Shown one piece after another: positions 7,834-16,587 of a DNA stretch of 64,000 nucleotides. Location of the stretch: the NCBI GenBank assembly GCA_017936665.1, contig JAGBFB010000042.1:1-64000 (forward strand), read 5' to 3'. A program made the translations under genes and the position numbers. This DNA comes from Spirochaetaceae bacterium (GTDB lineage: Bacteria > Spirochaetota > Spirochaetia > Treponematales > Treponemataceae). How positions within the stretch are numbered: the first letter of the stretch is position 1; each line of letters starts with the position of its first letter. The notes beneath the pieces were generated by a model. The model searched no databases. It saw only the letters and a program-made list of their open reading frames with translations, and was not told the DNA's origin.

Positions 7834-9354
7834 TCATATAGTATAATTGTGTATTAAGTTCTTTGCAATATTAAATGTAGAAAAAAAATCAAATTTTTTT
7901 TGTTTTCCCCAAGCAAAAAAAGGTAAAAGTGTAAAAAATATAGGTGTTTTTTCAATATTTTTAATTTTAATTATTTCTTGGTAATATTTTTTTAATATAT
8001 TTTTGTCTATGTAGTTTAAATTAAATTTAATTATATTTTGCTTATTATAAATTATTTCATCAGTAAATATTTTTAATTTCATAGGATTACAGTTTGTACT
8101 TGCAGAAAAAATATTTTTTTCACAAGTTGTTATCATTTTTTGTTGAGTTAAACAATATTCATTTAATAGTTGTGATGTTAAATATCCAGATGAATTTTTT
8201 TCTGTAATTGTTCTAAACATCAAATTTGAATATTGTGTCTCTAAATTATTTATAAAATTTGATTTATTTAAAAATTGTTTTTCTAAATATGTGGTTTTTG
8301 CATAGGGTTTATTTTTATAAAAACAAAAATCAGAACCAAATAATTCTATATTAGTGAATCCACATTCTAGTGCAAAATCGAATGCTGTAGTAGTTACAGT
8401 ACCTCTACCTGAATTTAATTTTAAGAATTTTATATTTGATAATTTTTCAAAATAATTGCATAAGGGATGCCCACTATTAAAAAACAAAATTTGATTTGGA
8501 TTTAATTGTTTAGCAATTGTTGTATTACAACATAAATCAAGTAAAAAAATTGTTTTACTTGATTTAAAATTTTCTATACCGATAAAATGTTCTCGTGAAT
8601 AAATTTGTGCATCAATACTAGTAACAACATCGGGAATAATATCGTTTTTACATAGAATAGGATAGGCTGTATCTGTGGAGATTATAAAATATTTTTTTGT
8701 ATTGTATTTTAATTTTAAAATTGTTTCATCTAATGAAGGACCAGCTCCAATAATCGCTGCAATTTTAGAATTATCAATTTCAAAATTATTATTTATTTTA
8801 CAATCATACATTAATTTTATATTTTCAAAAATATTATGCATCCAAATTTTTCCAAAATAACTTTGTGTTGATATATCAGCTGAAATATTCGATATTGAAT
8901 TATTTATTTTATTTTCAATTACAGAAAAATATTCTTTATGATAATCTAACCAATTTTTAAAGTATGTAAAATAAAAATCTCCATATAATATTGGATTATA
9001 AAATTCTGTAATTTTTTTTTCTAAATCATTTAATGTTGTTAAGTGGATATTTGAATTTTTTATAAAGTCAAAATCATTGTTTGATAATAAAAAATTTAGA
9101 GAACTTTGATTTATTTCAAAAGCCAAAATAAATTTTTCTGGATATAGTTCTGAAATTTTTTTTAAATGATAACCATTGCCAATTCCTGCAATACAAATAA
9201 AACCAGAATTTTTTATTTTTTCATTATTACAAAAAAAATCAATTTCTCTTTCAGGATTATAAATTGAATAAAATGTTTTATTGTTTTTTAATTTTGCAAC
9301 ATTTAAATTTGTTTTTGAAATTACATTTTCAATATATGAATTTTCATCTGTCAT
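7834..9354 (-). CDS. DUF115 / MptE-like flagellin-modification (Maf-type) protein
   Basis: The product has 506 residues and is cytoplasmic, with no signal peptide. The central part matches the DUF115 (MAF_flag10, 6-hydroxymethylpterin diphosphokinase MptE-like) family: a glycine-rich GAGPSLDE at 203-210, FIISTDTAYPIL, PDVVTSIDAQ at 241-250, and SGRGTVTTTAFDFALECG followed by IELFGSDF. In flagellated bacteria relatives called Maf attach nonulosonic sugars such as pseudaminic acid to flagellin; archaeal MptE is a pterin pyrophosphokinase. The Maf role is an inference. It overlaps the upstream paralogue by 11 bp, so the two are translationally coupled. The DNA is very AT-rich with long A/T runs, which may indicate a different history or relaxed selection. 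Confidence 0.8.
   Translation of the reverse strand: MTDENSYIENVISKTNLNVAKLKNNKTFYSIYNPEREIDFFCNNEKIKNSGFICIAGIGNGYHLKKISELYPEKFILAFEINQSSLNFLLSNNDFDFIKNSNIHLTTLNDLEKKITEFYNPILYGDFYFTYFKNWLDYHKEYFSVIENKINNSISNISADISTQSYFGKIWMHNIFENIKLMYDCKINNNFEIDNSKIAAIIGAGPSLDETILKLKYNTKKYFIISTDTAYPILCKNDIIPDVVTSIDAQIYSREHFIGIENFKSSKTIFLLDLCCNTTIAKQLNPNQILFFNSGHPLCNYFEKLSNIKFLKLNSGRGTVTTTAFDFALECGFTNIELFGSDFCFYKNKPYAKTTYLEKQFLNKSNFINNLETQYSNLMFRTITEKNSSGYLTSQLLNEYCLTQQKMITTCEKNIFSASTNCNPMKLKIFTDEIIYNKQNIIKFNLNYIDKNILKKYYQEIIKIKNIEKTPIFFTLLPFFAWGKQKKFDFFSTFNIAKNLIHNYTI
7840..7868 (-). promoter_or_regulatory. Promoter of the GGDEF-like gene, inside the upstream DUF115 gene
   Basis: On the minus strand TTGCAA (7863-7868) and TATACT (7840-7845) are 17 bp apart, and the ATG at 7829 lies 10 bases after the -10. 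No Shine-Dalgarno sequence fits between them. Transcription would start only about three bases before the start codon. Confidence 0.5.
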
Positions 9355-10852
9355 TTACTAACTCCAACTTTTTTATTTGATTAATAAGAAAATCTTTGCT
9401 TTCACTGATTGCTTGTTCCAAAAAAATATTTTTAGTAAATTTTTCATAATTTAAAATATTTCCTAAGCTTAAAATTTTTAACCATTGAAAATCGTTTTCA
9501 ATTTTGCTCAATAATGTTTTTAATAAATTAATTAAATCTATTTTTTTATAATTTATCTGTTTATAAATTTGTGGAGTAGTAGAATTTTTGTTAAAAATTA
9601 TATTTTCAAAACTAATTGTTTCTATATTACCTAAATTTTCTGTTTTTGTATCATAAATTCTAAAAACATTTTTTACATAATCTTTAGATAAATTTTCAAA
9701 CCAATTTTTATAAGTATTTAATGCAGAAAAGGATAAATTTCTTTTTGAAATTCTAGTTTCTTTATTTGAAAAAAAATAATCAGTAAGAGAATCATTTATT
9801 TCTAAAATATTAGGTTGAGTATGTTGAAATCCAGTATTATTTGATAAGTCTAAACCAATAAAATAAATATTTGAAGTAGTAAGTTGCTTTGCAATTTCTA
9901 ATGCACTTCCAGAAACAGTACCATTCCTATTTGTTTTTATTGTACTTAATTTAGTTGATTCAAAAAAATATTTATTTGTAAAATCATTATATTCAATAGG
10001 AATAATTTTTGATTCTTGTAATAAATTTATAGGTAAACTAGCTTCTGCTGGACATATTATCGGAATAGATGTTAAATTTTTTTTATATGTAGATAAATGT
10101 TTTTTTGCCCAATATCCACCATCTGTTGTTAATATTAAATCAGGGATAATATTATTTTTTATTAAAACATTTGTTGCAGATGAAACTGAAATTAAGAAAA
10201 AATTATTTTTATATTTTTTTATATTGTCTAATGAGTATTTTAATGAGGGCCCAGAAGCTACAATTAAAATATCCTTTGTTCCTTTTTCAATTTTATAAAA
10301 ATTTTCTTTACTTAATGAAAAAAATCTAATTATATTTGAAATCCATTTTTTTGAAAAATATCTTCTTGTAGCAATTAAATCTTTAGATTTATTTAAATAT
10401 TCTTGTATTGCTTTTAATGAAAAAGAATATTCTTCTGAAAAAAATGTTTCGGAAGGTTTCCACGATAAAAATAAAATTTGATTACTAATTTCTTCTGAAA
10501 AATTATTAAATAAAAAAGCTGAAAAATGTTGTGGTTGTTTAAAATCATTTAATAATACTTGCTTTGTATTTTCATCAAACAAATTTGAAAAATCAATTTT
10601 TACTTTATCATAAATTTCTTTTGAATATTGTACTAAAATAATTTTTGTATTGTAAAATTTTTTTTTAAGATAATTAATACAATAGGGAAGTCCAATTCCT
10701 AAAACAATAATAGCTTTGGGATTAAAATTACAATCAATTTGATTAACCCATTTTTCTGCTTCAGATGATGGATTATACACAGAATGGAAATATTTATTAT
10801 CTATTGAATATGTTATTTCATTATTTTTTGCGTGAGAAAAAACAAATTTCAA
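9344..10852 (-). CDS. DUF115 / MptE-like flagellin-modification (Maf-type) protein, second paralogue
   Basis: The product has 502 residues and is homologous to the next gene downstream. Shared landmarks are an N-terminal FHSVYNPSSEAEKW, ASGPSLKY at 199-206, the IPDLILTTDGG segment at about 236-245, and NRNGTVSGSALEIAK followed by IYFIGLDLS. Both proteins therefore have the complete DUF115 core, and the tandem pair probably arose by duplication followed by strong divergence. Sequence between the motifs is largely different, so the two may act on different sugars or acceptors. It ends inside the start of the paralogue (11-bp overlap) and begins one base after the 322-residue gene. Operon membership is strongly indicated by spacing. 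Confidence 0.8.
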   Translation of the reverse strand: MKFVFSHAKNNEITYSIDNKYFHSVYNPSSEAEKWVNQIDCNFNPKAIIVLGIGLPYCINYLKKKFYNTKIILVQYSKEIYDKVKIDFSNLFDENTKQVLLNDFKQPQHFSAFLFNNFSEEISNQILFLSWKPSETFFSEEYSFSLKAIQEYLNKSKDLIATRRYFSKKWISNIIRFFSLSKENFYKIEKGTKDILIVASGPSLKYSLDNIKKYKNNFFLISVSSATNVLIKNNIIPDLILTTDGGYWAKKHLSTYKKNLTSIPIICPAEASLPINLLQESKIIPIEYNDFTNKYFFESTKLSTIKTNRNGTVSGSALEIAKQLTTSNIYFIGLDLSNNTGFQHTQPNILEINDSLTDYFFSNKETRISKRNLSFSALNTYKNWFENLSKDYVKNVFRIYDTKTENLGNIETISFENIIFNKNSTTPQIYKQINYKKIDLINLLKTLLSKIENDFQWLKILSLGNILNYEKFTKNIFLEQAISESKDFLINQIKKLELVNDR

Positions 10853-10853
10853 T

Positions 10854-11822
10854 TTATTTACCTAGTAACAAATTTATTAAGGTTTTTGCATCACTTGTAG
10901 ATGTATAATTTGTTATAGAAATTAAATCCAAAATATCATTGTTTAAATAATTACAAAGATTATTTTTAATTTGAATTTCGAACATCTGTGCATCGATTTC
11001 TGAATTTGCAAAATAAACAAACTTTACTTTACCAGGATAATCAAGACAAATATTAGGTTCAATAACTGAATTTTTTAAGATATTATATATATGTGAGCCA
11101 ATGTGTAAAAGTTCAAATTTATTTAAAAAATCAATCTTTTTTAATAATTGAACAATATTTAACTCCATATACTGTCCCTTTAAGGATTTAGATAAACCAT
11201 TATTAACATTATTTTGTAACTGGCTTTGTGTACAATTTTTTTCTAACTTATTGCTAATAACTAAAAAATCTTCAATTGAATTTATAAACTTAATCACGTT
11301 ATTTTCTAAGTTAGTTGTATCAATAGTTTGATTAGAATCTAATGTTGTTAAAAAAATAAAAGTTTTAGAATTTACTATAAAGCGTTTAAAACAAATTTTG
11401 TAAATACGTTCAATTTCTTCTGAATTAAATAATTGATAAAAACCAATTAATTCTTCTTTTTGAAAAATTTGCCAATCATTAGAAGGTAATGACCCATTCC
11501 AAAATGATTTTGAAGATTTTGATTTTTCAACTGTTTTATCAGTGAAATTATATGAAAAATTTAGAAAATAACCATTTTGATTTTCAACAAAAAGACCTGC
11601 TTTATTAAGATTAGATTCCTGACACATTCTAATAAAACTTTCGTAAGGCTTTGTGATGTCATACGAATTATCATTTTTGCACTTTAAATCTGGTGTGATT
11701 TTTGATTCAGTTGATTCTTGTAAAGTATTTTTTTCTCTAAACTTTTCTGCAAGAGAGAGTAGTCCCTCTTGCTTTTGACTTTGAGAATAATAAACACTGT
11801 TGATATGTTCTAATAATCCCAT
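10854..11822 (-). CDS. Unrecognised cytoplasmic protein between the acidic-repeat and DUF115 genes
   Basis: The product has 322 residues without signal peptide or membrane helix. I do not recognise a family. It opens with MGLLEHINSVYYSQSQ. Residues about 55-175 look like a compact alpha/beta sensor-type domain (alternating strands such as KAGLFVENQNGYFLNF and RFIVNSKTFIFLTTL). The C-terminal third has strand-helix units (VKFVYFANSEIDAQMFEIQI) before an LLLGK end. The ATG overlaps the stop of the acidic protein by one base (11822), a classic coupled junction, so the two proteins are probably needed together. Function unknown. Confidence 0.7.
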   Translation of the reverse strand: MGLLEHINSVYYSQSQKQEGLLSLAEKFREKNTLQESTESKITPDLKCKNDNSYDITKPYESFIRMCQESNLNKAGLFVENQNGYFLNFSYNFTDKTVEKSKSSKSFWNGSLPSNDWQIFQKEELIGFYQLFNSEEIERIYKICFKRFIVNSKTFIFLTTLDSNQTIDTTNLENNVIKFINSIEDFLVISNKLEKNCTQSQLQNNVNNGLSKSLKGQYMELNIVQLLKKIDFLNKFELLHIGSHIYNILKNSVIEPNICLDYPGKVKFVYFANSEIDAQMFEIQIKNNLCNYLNNDILDLISITNYTSTSDAKTLINLLLGK

Positions 11823-14800
11823 TAGTTCGAAATTCCTAATTCTGAGAATAATTTTTTGTAAGTATCAAAATGTTCTGATTTTGCAAATTCTTCAATCTTT
11901 TCTTCAGGTAAGTTTTCTAAAAGTTGATCCATATAAACAAGAACGGATTTGATATCATCTTGTATTTTAGAAGTAGGTGAGGTTGTATTTGTTGCAACAG
12001 GTTTCTCAACAACTTGTGTAACTTTTTCTTCTGCTGATAAATTTTGTTCTTCGATATTATCTTGAACAATATTATCTTCATCTGTTTCTGGTTCAACTAT
12101 TTCTTCTTCTGTAATAATGTCTGATTCTGTGGTTTCCACATCTTCTATTGTATCGTTTTCAGCCAAAACATTTTCTACAGAAGGAACTTCGTTATCCCAT
12201 TGTGGGCTATTAAATACATCTTCTGTAGGTTCATTACTTTCTTCAAGTTCATCATCTTCTTCAATAGTTTCTTCTGGTTCAGAAACAGTGTCTTCTTCAG
12301 AAACTTCTTCTGTTTCTTCTTGTACAGGTTCAACAGGTGTTTCTTCAACTTCTTCTGTAATATTTGAATCATCTTCAAAAGTATCTTCAAGATATTTTAA
12401 TCTATCTTCAGTTAGAGTTTCAGAAATTGTAGGATCTACTGCATTGATAGATTCAATAAAATCATTTGTTTCTGGTTCTTCAAATGATTCATCTTCGTTT
12501 ACTTCTTCTTCAGTTTCTACTGCATTTTCTTCTTTTGGAATATCGATTTCTTCTTGTAAATCTTCATCATTTTCATCAAAATCGTTATCCATTTTTAATT
12601 CGTCAAGTTCTGGCTCTTGTAAATCTTCATCAGCAAAGTCCGATGTTTCACTTTCTTCAGCAAATGAATCTTCTTCATATTCATCGATAGTGTCTAAGTC
12701 AGAATCTGTTAATTCAGTTGCATCTCCTAATGGATTTACAACAGTGTCTTCTTGAGTTTCAGCTACTTCTTCAACAACTGGTTCTTCAATTGCTTCAATT
12801 TCTTCTTCTGTTTCTTCATTAGAGTCTAATAATTCATCTGAATTATCAATTTCTTCTGTTTCATCAGATGCTGAAATATTGTCTTCAGTTGGTTCTTCTG
12901 TAGTGAAATTTGCATTATTCAAGATGTTATTTAGCTCATCTCCAGAAAGTGAAATTGTTTCATCTTCATTATCATCATTAAAGAAGCCAGAAGTTTCTTC
13001 TTGATTTTCAGATTCGATTGGTGTTTCTTGTTCTGGTTCATCAAGAATTTCATCATTTGTACTTCCTGTCTTCAATGAATTAAATTCAGTTCTTAAATTT
13101 GTAATTTCAGAACGTAAATTTGTAATTTCAGCAGCGATTTTTTCTAAAATTGCCGTTGAAGCATTATCAGCAACAACATTATTTGTTTCTTGAGTATTTT
13201 CTACGAGGTTATCGTTTTCTTCCATAATTGTATCACCTTGATTTTCTATAGTTTCTTCTTGATTTTCTTCTTCAATAATTGTTTCTTCATCTGAAAAATC
13301 CATATCCAACAATTCATCATCTGAATTTTGAATTATATCTTGTGGTTCATCAGTGATTTCTTCTGTAGTTTCTTCAATTTCTGAAAAACTATCATCCAAT
13401 ACATCATCTTCTTCTGCAATAATCTCTGTTTGAGTAGGTTCTTCATCTAAATCAAATTGAGGTTCTGCAATTTCATCTTCCATGGCGATTTCTGGTTCTT
13501 CTAATGTAATATCATCTTCAGGTTCTGCAATATCTTCTTCAATTGCAATTTCTGGTTCTTCTAAAGTGATATTATCATCAGGTTCAGAAATCTCATCTTC
13601 AATTACAATTTCTGGTTCTTCCAAAGTGATATCATCTTCAGGTTCTGCAATATCTTCTTCCATAGCGATTGCTGGTTCTTCTAATGTAATATCATCTTCA
13701 GGTTCTGCAATTTCATCTTCCATGGCGATTTCTGGTTCTTCCAAAGTGATATTATCATCAGGTTCAGAAATTTCTTCTTCAATTGTAATTTCTGGTTCTT
13801 CCAAAGTGATATTATCATCAGGTTCAGAAATCTCATCTTCCATGGTGATTTCTGGTTCTTCCAAAGTGATATTATCATCAGGTTCTGCAATATCTTCTTC
13901 CATGGCGATTTCTGGTTCTTCTAATGTAATATTGTCATCAAGTTCTATATTAGTATCTTCAATTACTAGTGTTGGAGTTTCATCTACTAAAGACATTTCA
14001 TCAGTAATTTCATCTTGTAAATTAGTTTCATCTAAAGAATCTACATCAAAAGATACGCTTTCTGGTGCTTCTTCTGTTACAGTAACTTCTTCTTGTGAAT
14101 CTTCTACAGAATTTTCTTCACTTACGTTATCAGAAGGGAAGTCAAAATCTCCTTCTGCCAAAATTTTGTCGATTTCGTCAAAATCCATACTTGATTGAGC
14201 CTCCAAAACTTTCATGCCACCAACTGGTTGACCATTGTTTTTTGCTTGTTGTTTAAAGTTTTCTATATCTTCATTAGATTGGAATAAAGAAATATCATCT
14301 AAATCATCATCAGTTTGATTTTCGTCTTCTTCTGTTTCTTCAGATAAATCTTCTTCGTCCATTGTAACTGTAATATCATAATCTTGAAAAAGTTTTTTAG
14401 TTTTTGCTTCTTCTGGTGTGTCCGTTAAAGGAGTTGCTTCATCAAGAGAACTTAATAAATCGTCAAATTCGGATGCATCATCATAAGCGGATTCTGTCTT
14501 AGTTTCTTCTTTTGCTACAACTGGTTCAGAACTAGTTTCTGACATAAATTGACTTGTAAAGTCTTCTGTTTCAAAGCTACTAATATCAACTTCTGGAATT
14601 TGTGGAATTTCTGTAGTGGAATCTGCAAAGTCACTTGGGAAAGCTGCTCCTTCATCTTGAATGTTATCAAATAAGTCATCAAAACTCATTTCGCTGCTTT
14701 CACCATCAAATCCAATAAATTCAACTTGACTTACAGGATCTGCTTTTGTTTCTAAAACAAAGTTATCATCAAATTCAAGGTTGATGTCTAATGGTTCTTC

Positions 14801-15358
14801 ATCAATGATTTCTGGTTCTTTTTTTGTACCTGAATCACTCATAAAGTCATCAAAGTCAATACTCTCTCCATCGCCAAAAAATGAAGATAGATCAACTTCA
14901 CCATCACCAGAATCTGAAGAAAAGAAATCGTCCATATCTATAGAAACTTCACCTTCTGGTTCTGATTTTGGGGCAGGAATATCATTGTTTTCAAAAGCAC
15001 TTAAATCGACACCTGGAATATCTAAGCCTTCTGGTAAACCAAAATCTGGAACTGCATCACTTATTATAGAAGAATTTTCTTCTATAACATCTTCTTTTGC
15101 TGGTTCAACTGACTCGGAAGAATCCATTAAACTGTCAAATTCTTCGTCAATTGAATCAATTTGTTCTTGTTTTGGAGTATCAAAACTAATATCTTCTGAA
15201 ATATCAAATGTTTCTGGGATTTCTTGTGGTGATTCTAGATTTTCTGGACCTTTTTTTATCCAAACACCATATTTTTCTAATTGAGGTTCTGTTTTTGTTG
15301 AATCTTTTGATGTTGCTTCCACATTTGTGTCCAATTCTGTTTCATCATCAAATACCAT
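11822..15358 (-). CDS. Very acidic low-complexity protein with eight 20-residue repeats
   Basis: The product has 1178 residues dominated by Glu and Asp, with no signal peptide. The N-terminal part has short Phe/Leu-containing acidic motifs such as DMDDFFSSD, DFDDFMSD and EFDDLLSSL. The middle has eight exact-length repeats of the type DDNITLEEPEIAMEEDIAEP. A short coiled coil (EKIAAEITNLRSEITNLRTE) and further acidic sequence follow, then a normal-looking C-terminal segment of about 45 residues (IKSVLVYMDQLLENLPEEK onward) that is probably the conserved functional end. The start is ATG 15358, since GGGAG precedes it by seven bases; an upstream TTG does not have such a site. First gene of a five-gene block. 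Role unknown; a disordered scaffold is a guess. Confidence 0.8.
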   Translation of the reverse strand: MVFDDETELDTNVEATSKDSTKTEPQLEKYGVWIKKGPENLESPQEIPETFDISEDISFDTPKQEQIDSIDEEFDSLMDSSESVEPAKEDVIEENSSIISDAVPDFGLPEGLDIPGVDLSAFENNDIPAPKSEPEGEVSIDMDDFFSSDSGDGEVDLSSFFGDGESIDFDDFMSDSGTKKEPEIIDEEPLDINLEFDDNFVLETKADPVSQVEFIGFDGESSEMSFDDLFDNIQDEGAAFPSDFADSTTEIPQIPEVDISSFETEDFTSQFMSETSSEPVVAKEETKTESAYDDASEFDDLLSSLDEATPLTDTPEEAKTKKLFQDYDITVTMDEEDLSEETEEDENQTDDDLDDISLFQSNEDIENFKQQAKNNGQPVGGMKVLEAQSSMDFDEIDKILAEGDFDFPSDNVSEENSVEDSQEEVTVTEEAPESVSFDVDSLDETNLQDEITDEMSLVDETPTLVIEDTNIELDDNITLEEPEIAMEEDIAEPDDNITLEEPEITMEDEISEPDDNITLEEPEITIEEEISEPDDNITLEEPEIAMEDEIAEPEDDITLEEPAIAMEEDIAEPEDDITLEEPEIVIEDEISEPDDNITLEEPEIAIEEDIAEPEDDITLEEPEIAMEDEIAEPQFDLDEEPTQTEIIAEEDDVLDDSFSEIEETTEEITDEPQDIIQNSDDELLDMDFSDEETIIEEENQEETIENQGDTIMEENDNLVENTQETNNVVADNASTAILEKIAAEITNLRSEITNLRTEFNSLKTGSTNDEILDEPEQETPIESENQEETSGFFNDDNEDETISLSGDELNNILNNANFTTEEPTEDNISASDETEEIDNSDELLDSNEETEEEIEAIEEPVVEEVAETQEDTVVNPLGDATELTDSDLDTIDEYEEDSFAEESETSDFADEDLQEPELDELKMDNDFDENDEDLQEEIDIPKEENAVETEEEVNEDESFEEPETNDFIESINAVDPTISETLTEDRLKYLEDTFEDDSNITEEVEETPVEPVQEETEEVSEEDTVSEPEETIEEDDELEESNEPTEDVFNSPQWDNEVPSVENVLAENDTIEDVETTESDIITEEEIVEPETDEDNIVQDNIEEQNLSAEEKVTQVVEKPVATNTTSPTSKIQDDIKSVLVYMDQLLENLPEEKIEEFAKSEHFDTYKKLFSELGISN
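13460..13939 (-). repeat. Eight tandem 60-bp coding repeats
   Basis: Exactly 480 bp of eight 60-bp units with no spacers, all in frame within the acidic protein. Each encodes a variant of (D/E)D(N/D)ITLEEP(E/A)I-(A/T/V)(M/I)E(D/E)(E/D)I(A/S)EP. Units differ mainly by a few substitutions, and two alternating variants (IAEP and ISEP ends) suggest that blocks of more than one unit were copied. Such arrays change copy number by slippage or recombination, so length variation between strains is expected. Confidence 0.95.
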
Positions 15359-15520
15359 AAATTTACTCCCAAAAAGTTGTTTTTCGTAAATTTGCAAAAA
15401 TTAAAATAATTTCTCACTTATTTATCGGCAAAAATCTCTAATTTCTACAGTCTAATTTTGTATATTATAACATACTTTTTTAATTCAGGAAACAAAAAAA
15501 AATGCCGAAAATACATATAT

Positions 15521-16024
15521 ATGCGAAAAATTACAATTTTATTTTCAATTTCACTTGGAACTTTAGTTTATGTGTTAGTTTCCTTGTTTTGTGGTCAAAA
15601 TGGTTTATGGGCAGAAAGTCAATTAGTGTCTCAAAAAATGGATTTATGCACAAATATTGCAAAAATTCAAAAAATTAACGACGAATTAGTTTTAGAACAT
15701 ACATCTTTAATGATAGATTCTGAAGTTATAAGTGGACATGCAAGAAGATTAGGGTTTATAAAAGATGGTGAACATTTACTAAAAATTTCTGGTATTCCAC
15801 CTCAAACACAGAAAGCATATTCAGTAGGTAAATATTATAAAAGAAATTCTATTCAATTTGTACCTGAATATATTTGTAAAATTTTAGGTTTGTCTGTATG
15901 TTTTTTATCTTTTTTTATTTGTTTTTTAGTTTCATTAACTGAAAAAAATTCAAAAAAACAAAAGGTAAAAATAAATAGTTCTTTGGTAAAAGAATTTACA
16001 GAGGTTCCAAGTGGTAATTTCTAA
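15521..16024 (+). CDS. FtsB/DivIC-like septum formation initiator family protein
   Basis: The product has 167 residues. It has an N-terminal membrane helix (about 4-25), a GLWA segment, then a short coiled coil (LVSQKMDLCTNIAKIQKINDE) and ARRLGFIKDGEHLLKI. This matches the layout of FtsB/DivIC proteins, which bridge FtsL and FtsQ in the divisome, and the ARxLG(F/Y)...GE ending is typical. Unusually a second hydrophobic helix follows near 118-140 (ILGLSVCFLSFFICFLVSL). The ATG at 15521 has only a weak ribosome site; an upstream in-frame TTG would add an unlikely leader. The tsaC-like gene overlaps its end by 14 bp. Confidence 0.7.
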   Translation: MRKITILFSISLGTLVYVLVSLFCGQNGLWAESQLVSQKMDLCTNIAKIQKINDELVLEHTSLMIDSEVISGHARRLGFIKDGEHLLKISGIPPQTQKAYSVGKYYKRNSIQFVPEYICKILGLSVCFLSFFICFLVSLTEKNSKKQKVKINSSLVKEFTEVPSGNF

Positions 16025-16577
16025 AAATTTACATAATTCAATTGAAATTACGGTTGAAAAATTAAGAAACAAAGAAATAGTCATAATTCCAACAGATACT
16101 GTTTATGGTTTTTCTGGAATTGCACCTTGGACAGAGGATTATATTAGACAAATTAAGGGAAGAGAAGAAAATAAACCTTTTATTCAGTTAATAGCCTCTC
16201 CAAAAGATATCTCATATTACACTAATGAAAAAATTGAAGAAAAAATTTTATCTTTGTGGCCAGGTCCTTTAACAATAATTGTTCCGCTAAAAGAAGATTC
16301 TTCAAAAACTATAGCTCTACGTTGTCCTAATGACGAGTGGTTAAGAAAGATAATTGAATTAACAGGTTTTTCAATTTATTCTACAAGTGTAAATTACTCA
16401 GGCAAAGAAATTTTATCTGATATTTTTGATATTGTAGATGAATTTGAATCAAAAGTTTCTTTAATTGTTGATGATGGAAATAAAAAAGATTTAAAAGCTT
16501 CAACAATAATCAGCATAATTAACGGAAAAAAAACACTGATACGTCAAGGTGAACTTAAAATTGATTTATCAAAATAA
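16011..16577 (+). CDS. tsaC: Threonylcarbamoyl-AMP synthase (Sua5/YrdC/TsaC family)
   Basis: Makes threonylcarbamoyl-AMP from threonine, bicarbonate and ATP, the first step of t6A37 modification of ANN-decoding tRNAs. The 188-residue protein is a single YrdC domain: IPTDTVYGFSG, KGREENKPF (the KxR nucleotide-binding motif), LWPGPLTIIV, LRCPNDEW and STSVNYSG (SxN). It lacks the C-terminal Sua5 domain, so it is the short form. The start is GTG at 16011 with AGAGG six bases upstream, overlapping the FtsB-like gene. It converges on the wecA-like gene with a 10-bp gap and no visible terminator. Confidence 0.92.
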   Translation: MVISKNLHNSIEITVEKLRNKEIVIIPTDTVYGFSGIAPWTEDYIRQIKGREENKPFIQLIASPKDISYYTNEKIEEKILSLWPGPLTIIVPLKEDSSKTIALRCPNDEWLRKIIELTGFSIYSTSVNYSGKEILSDIFDIVDEFESKVSLIVDDGNKKDLKASTIISIINGKKTLIRQGELKIDLSK

Positions 16578-16587
16578 GTTTATCTTT

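Noticed and set aside
13460-13939. Regular 60-bp periodicity as a possible CRISPR array
   Set aside because: There are no unique spacers; the whole 60-bp unit repeats and is in frame within a coding sequence. No cas genes are present.
12117-15284. Long serine-rich open frames on the plus strand (about 12117-12755, 13482-14198 and 14781-15284)
   Set aside because: They are the antisense of Glu/Asp-rich codons (GAA/GAT give TTC/ATC and TCA/TCT in the shifted frame), show only S/V/I low complexity, and have no ribosome sites. The minus-strand acidic protein explains them.
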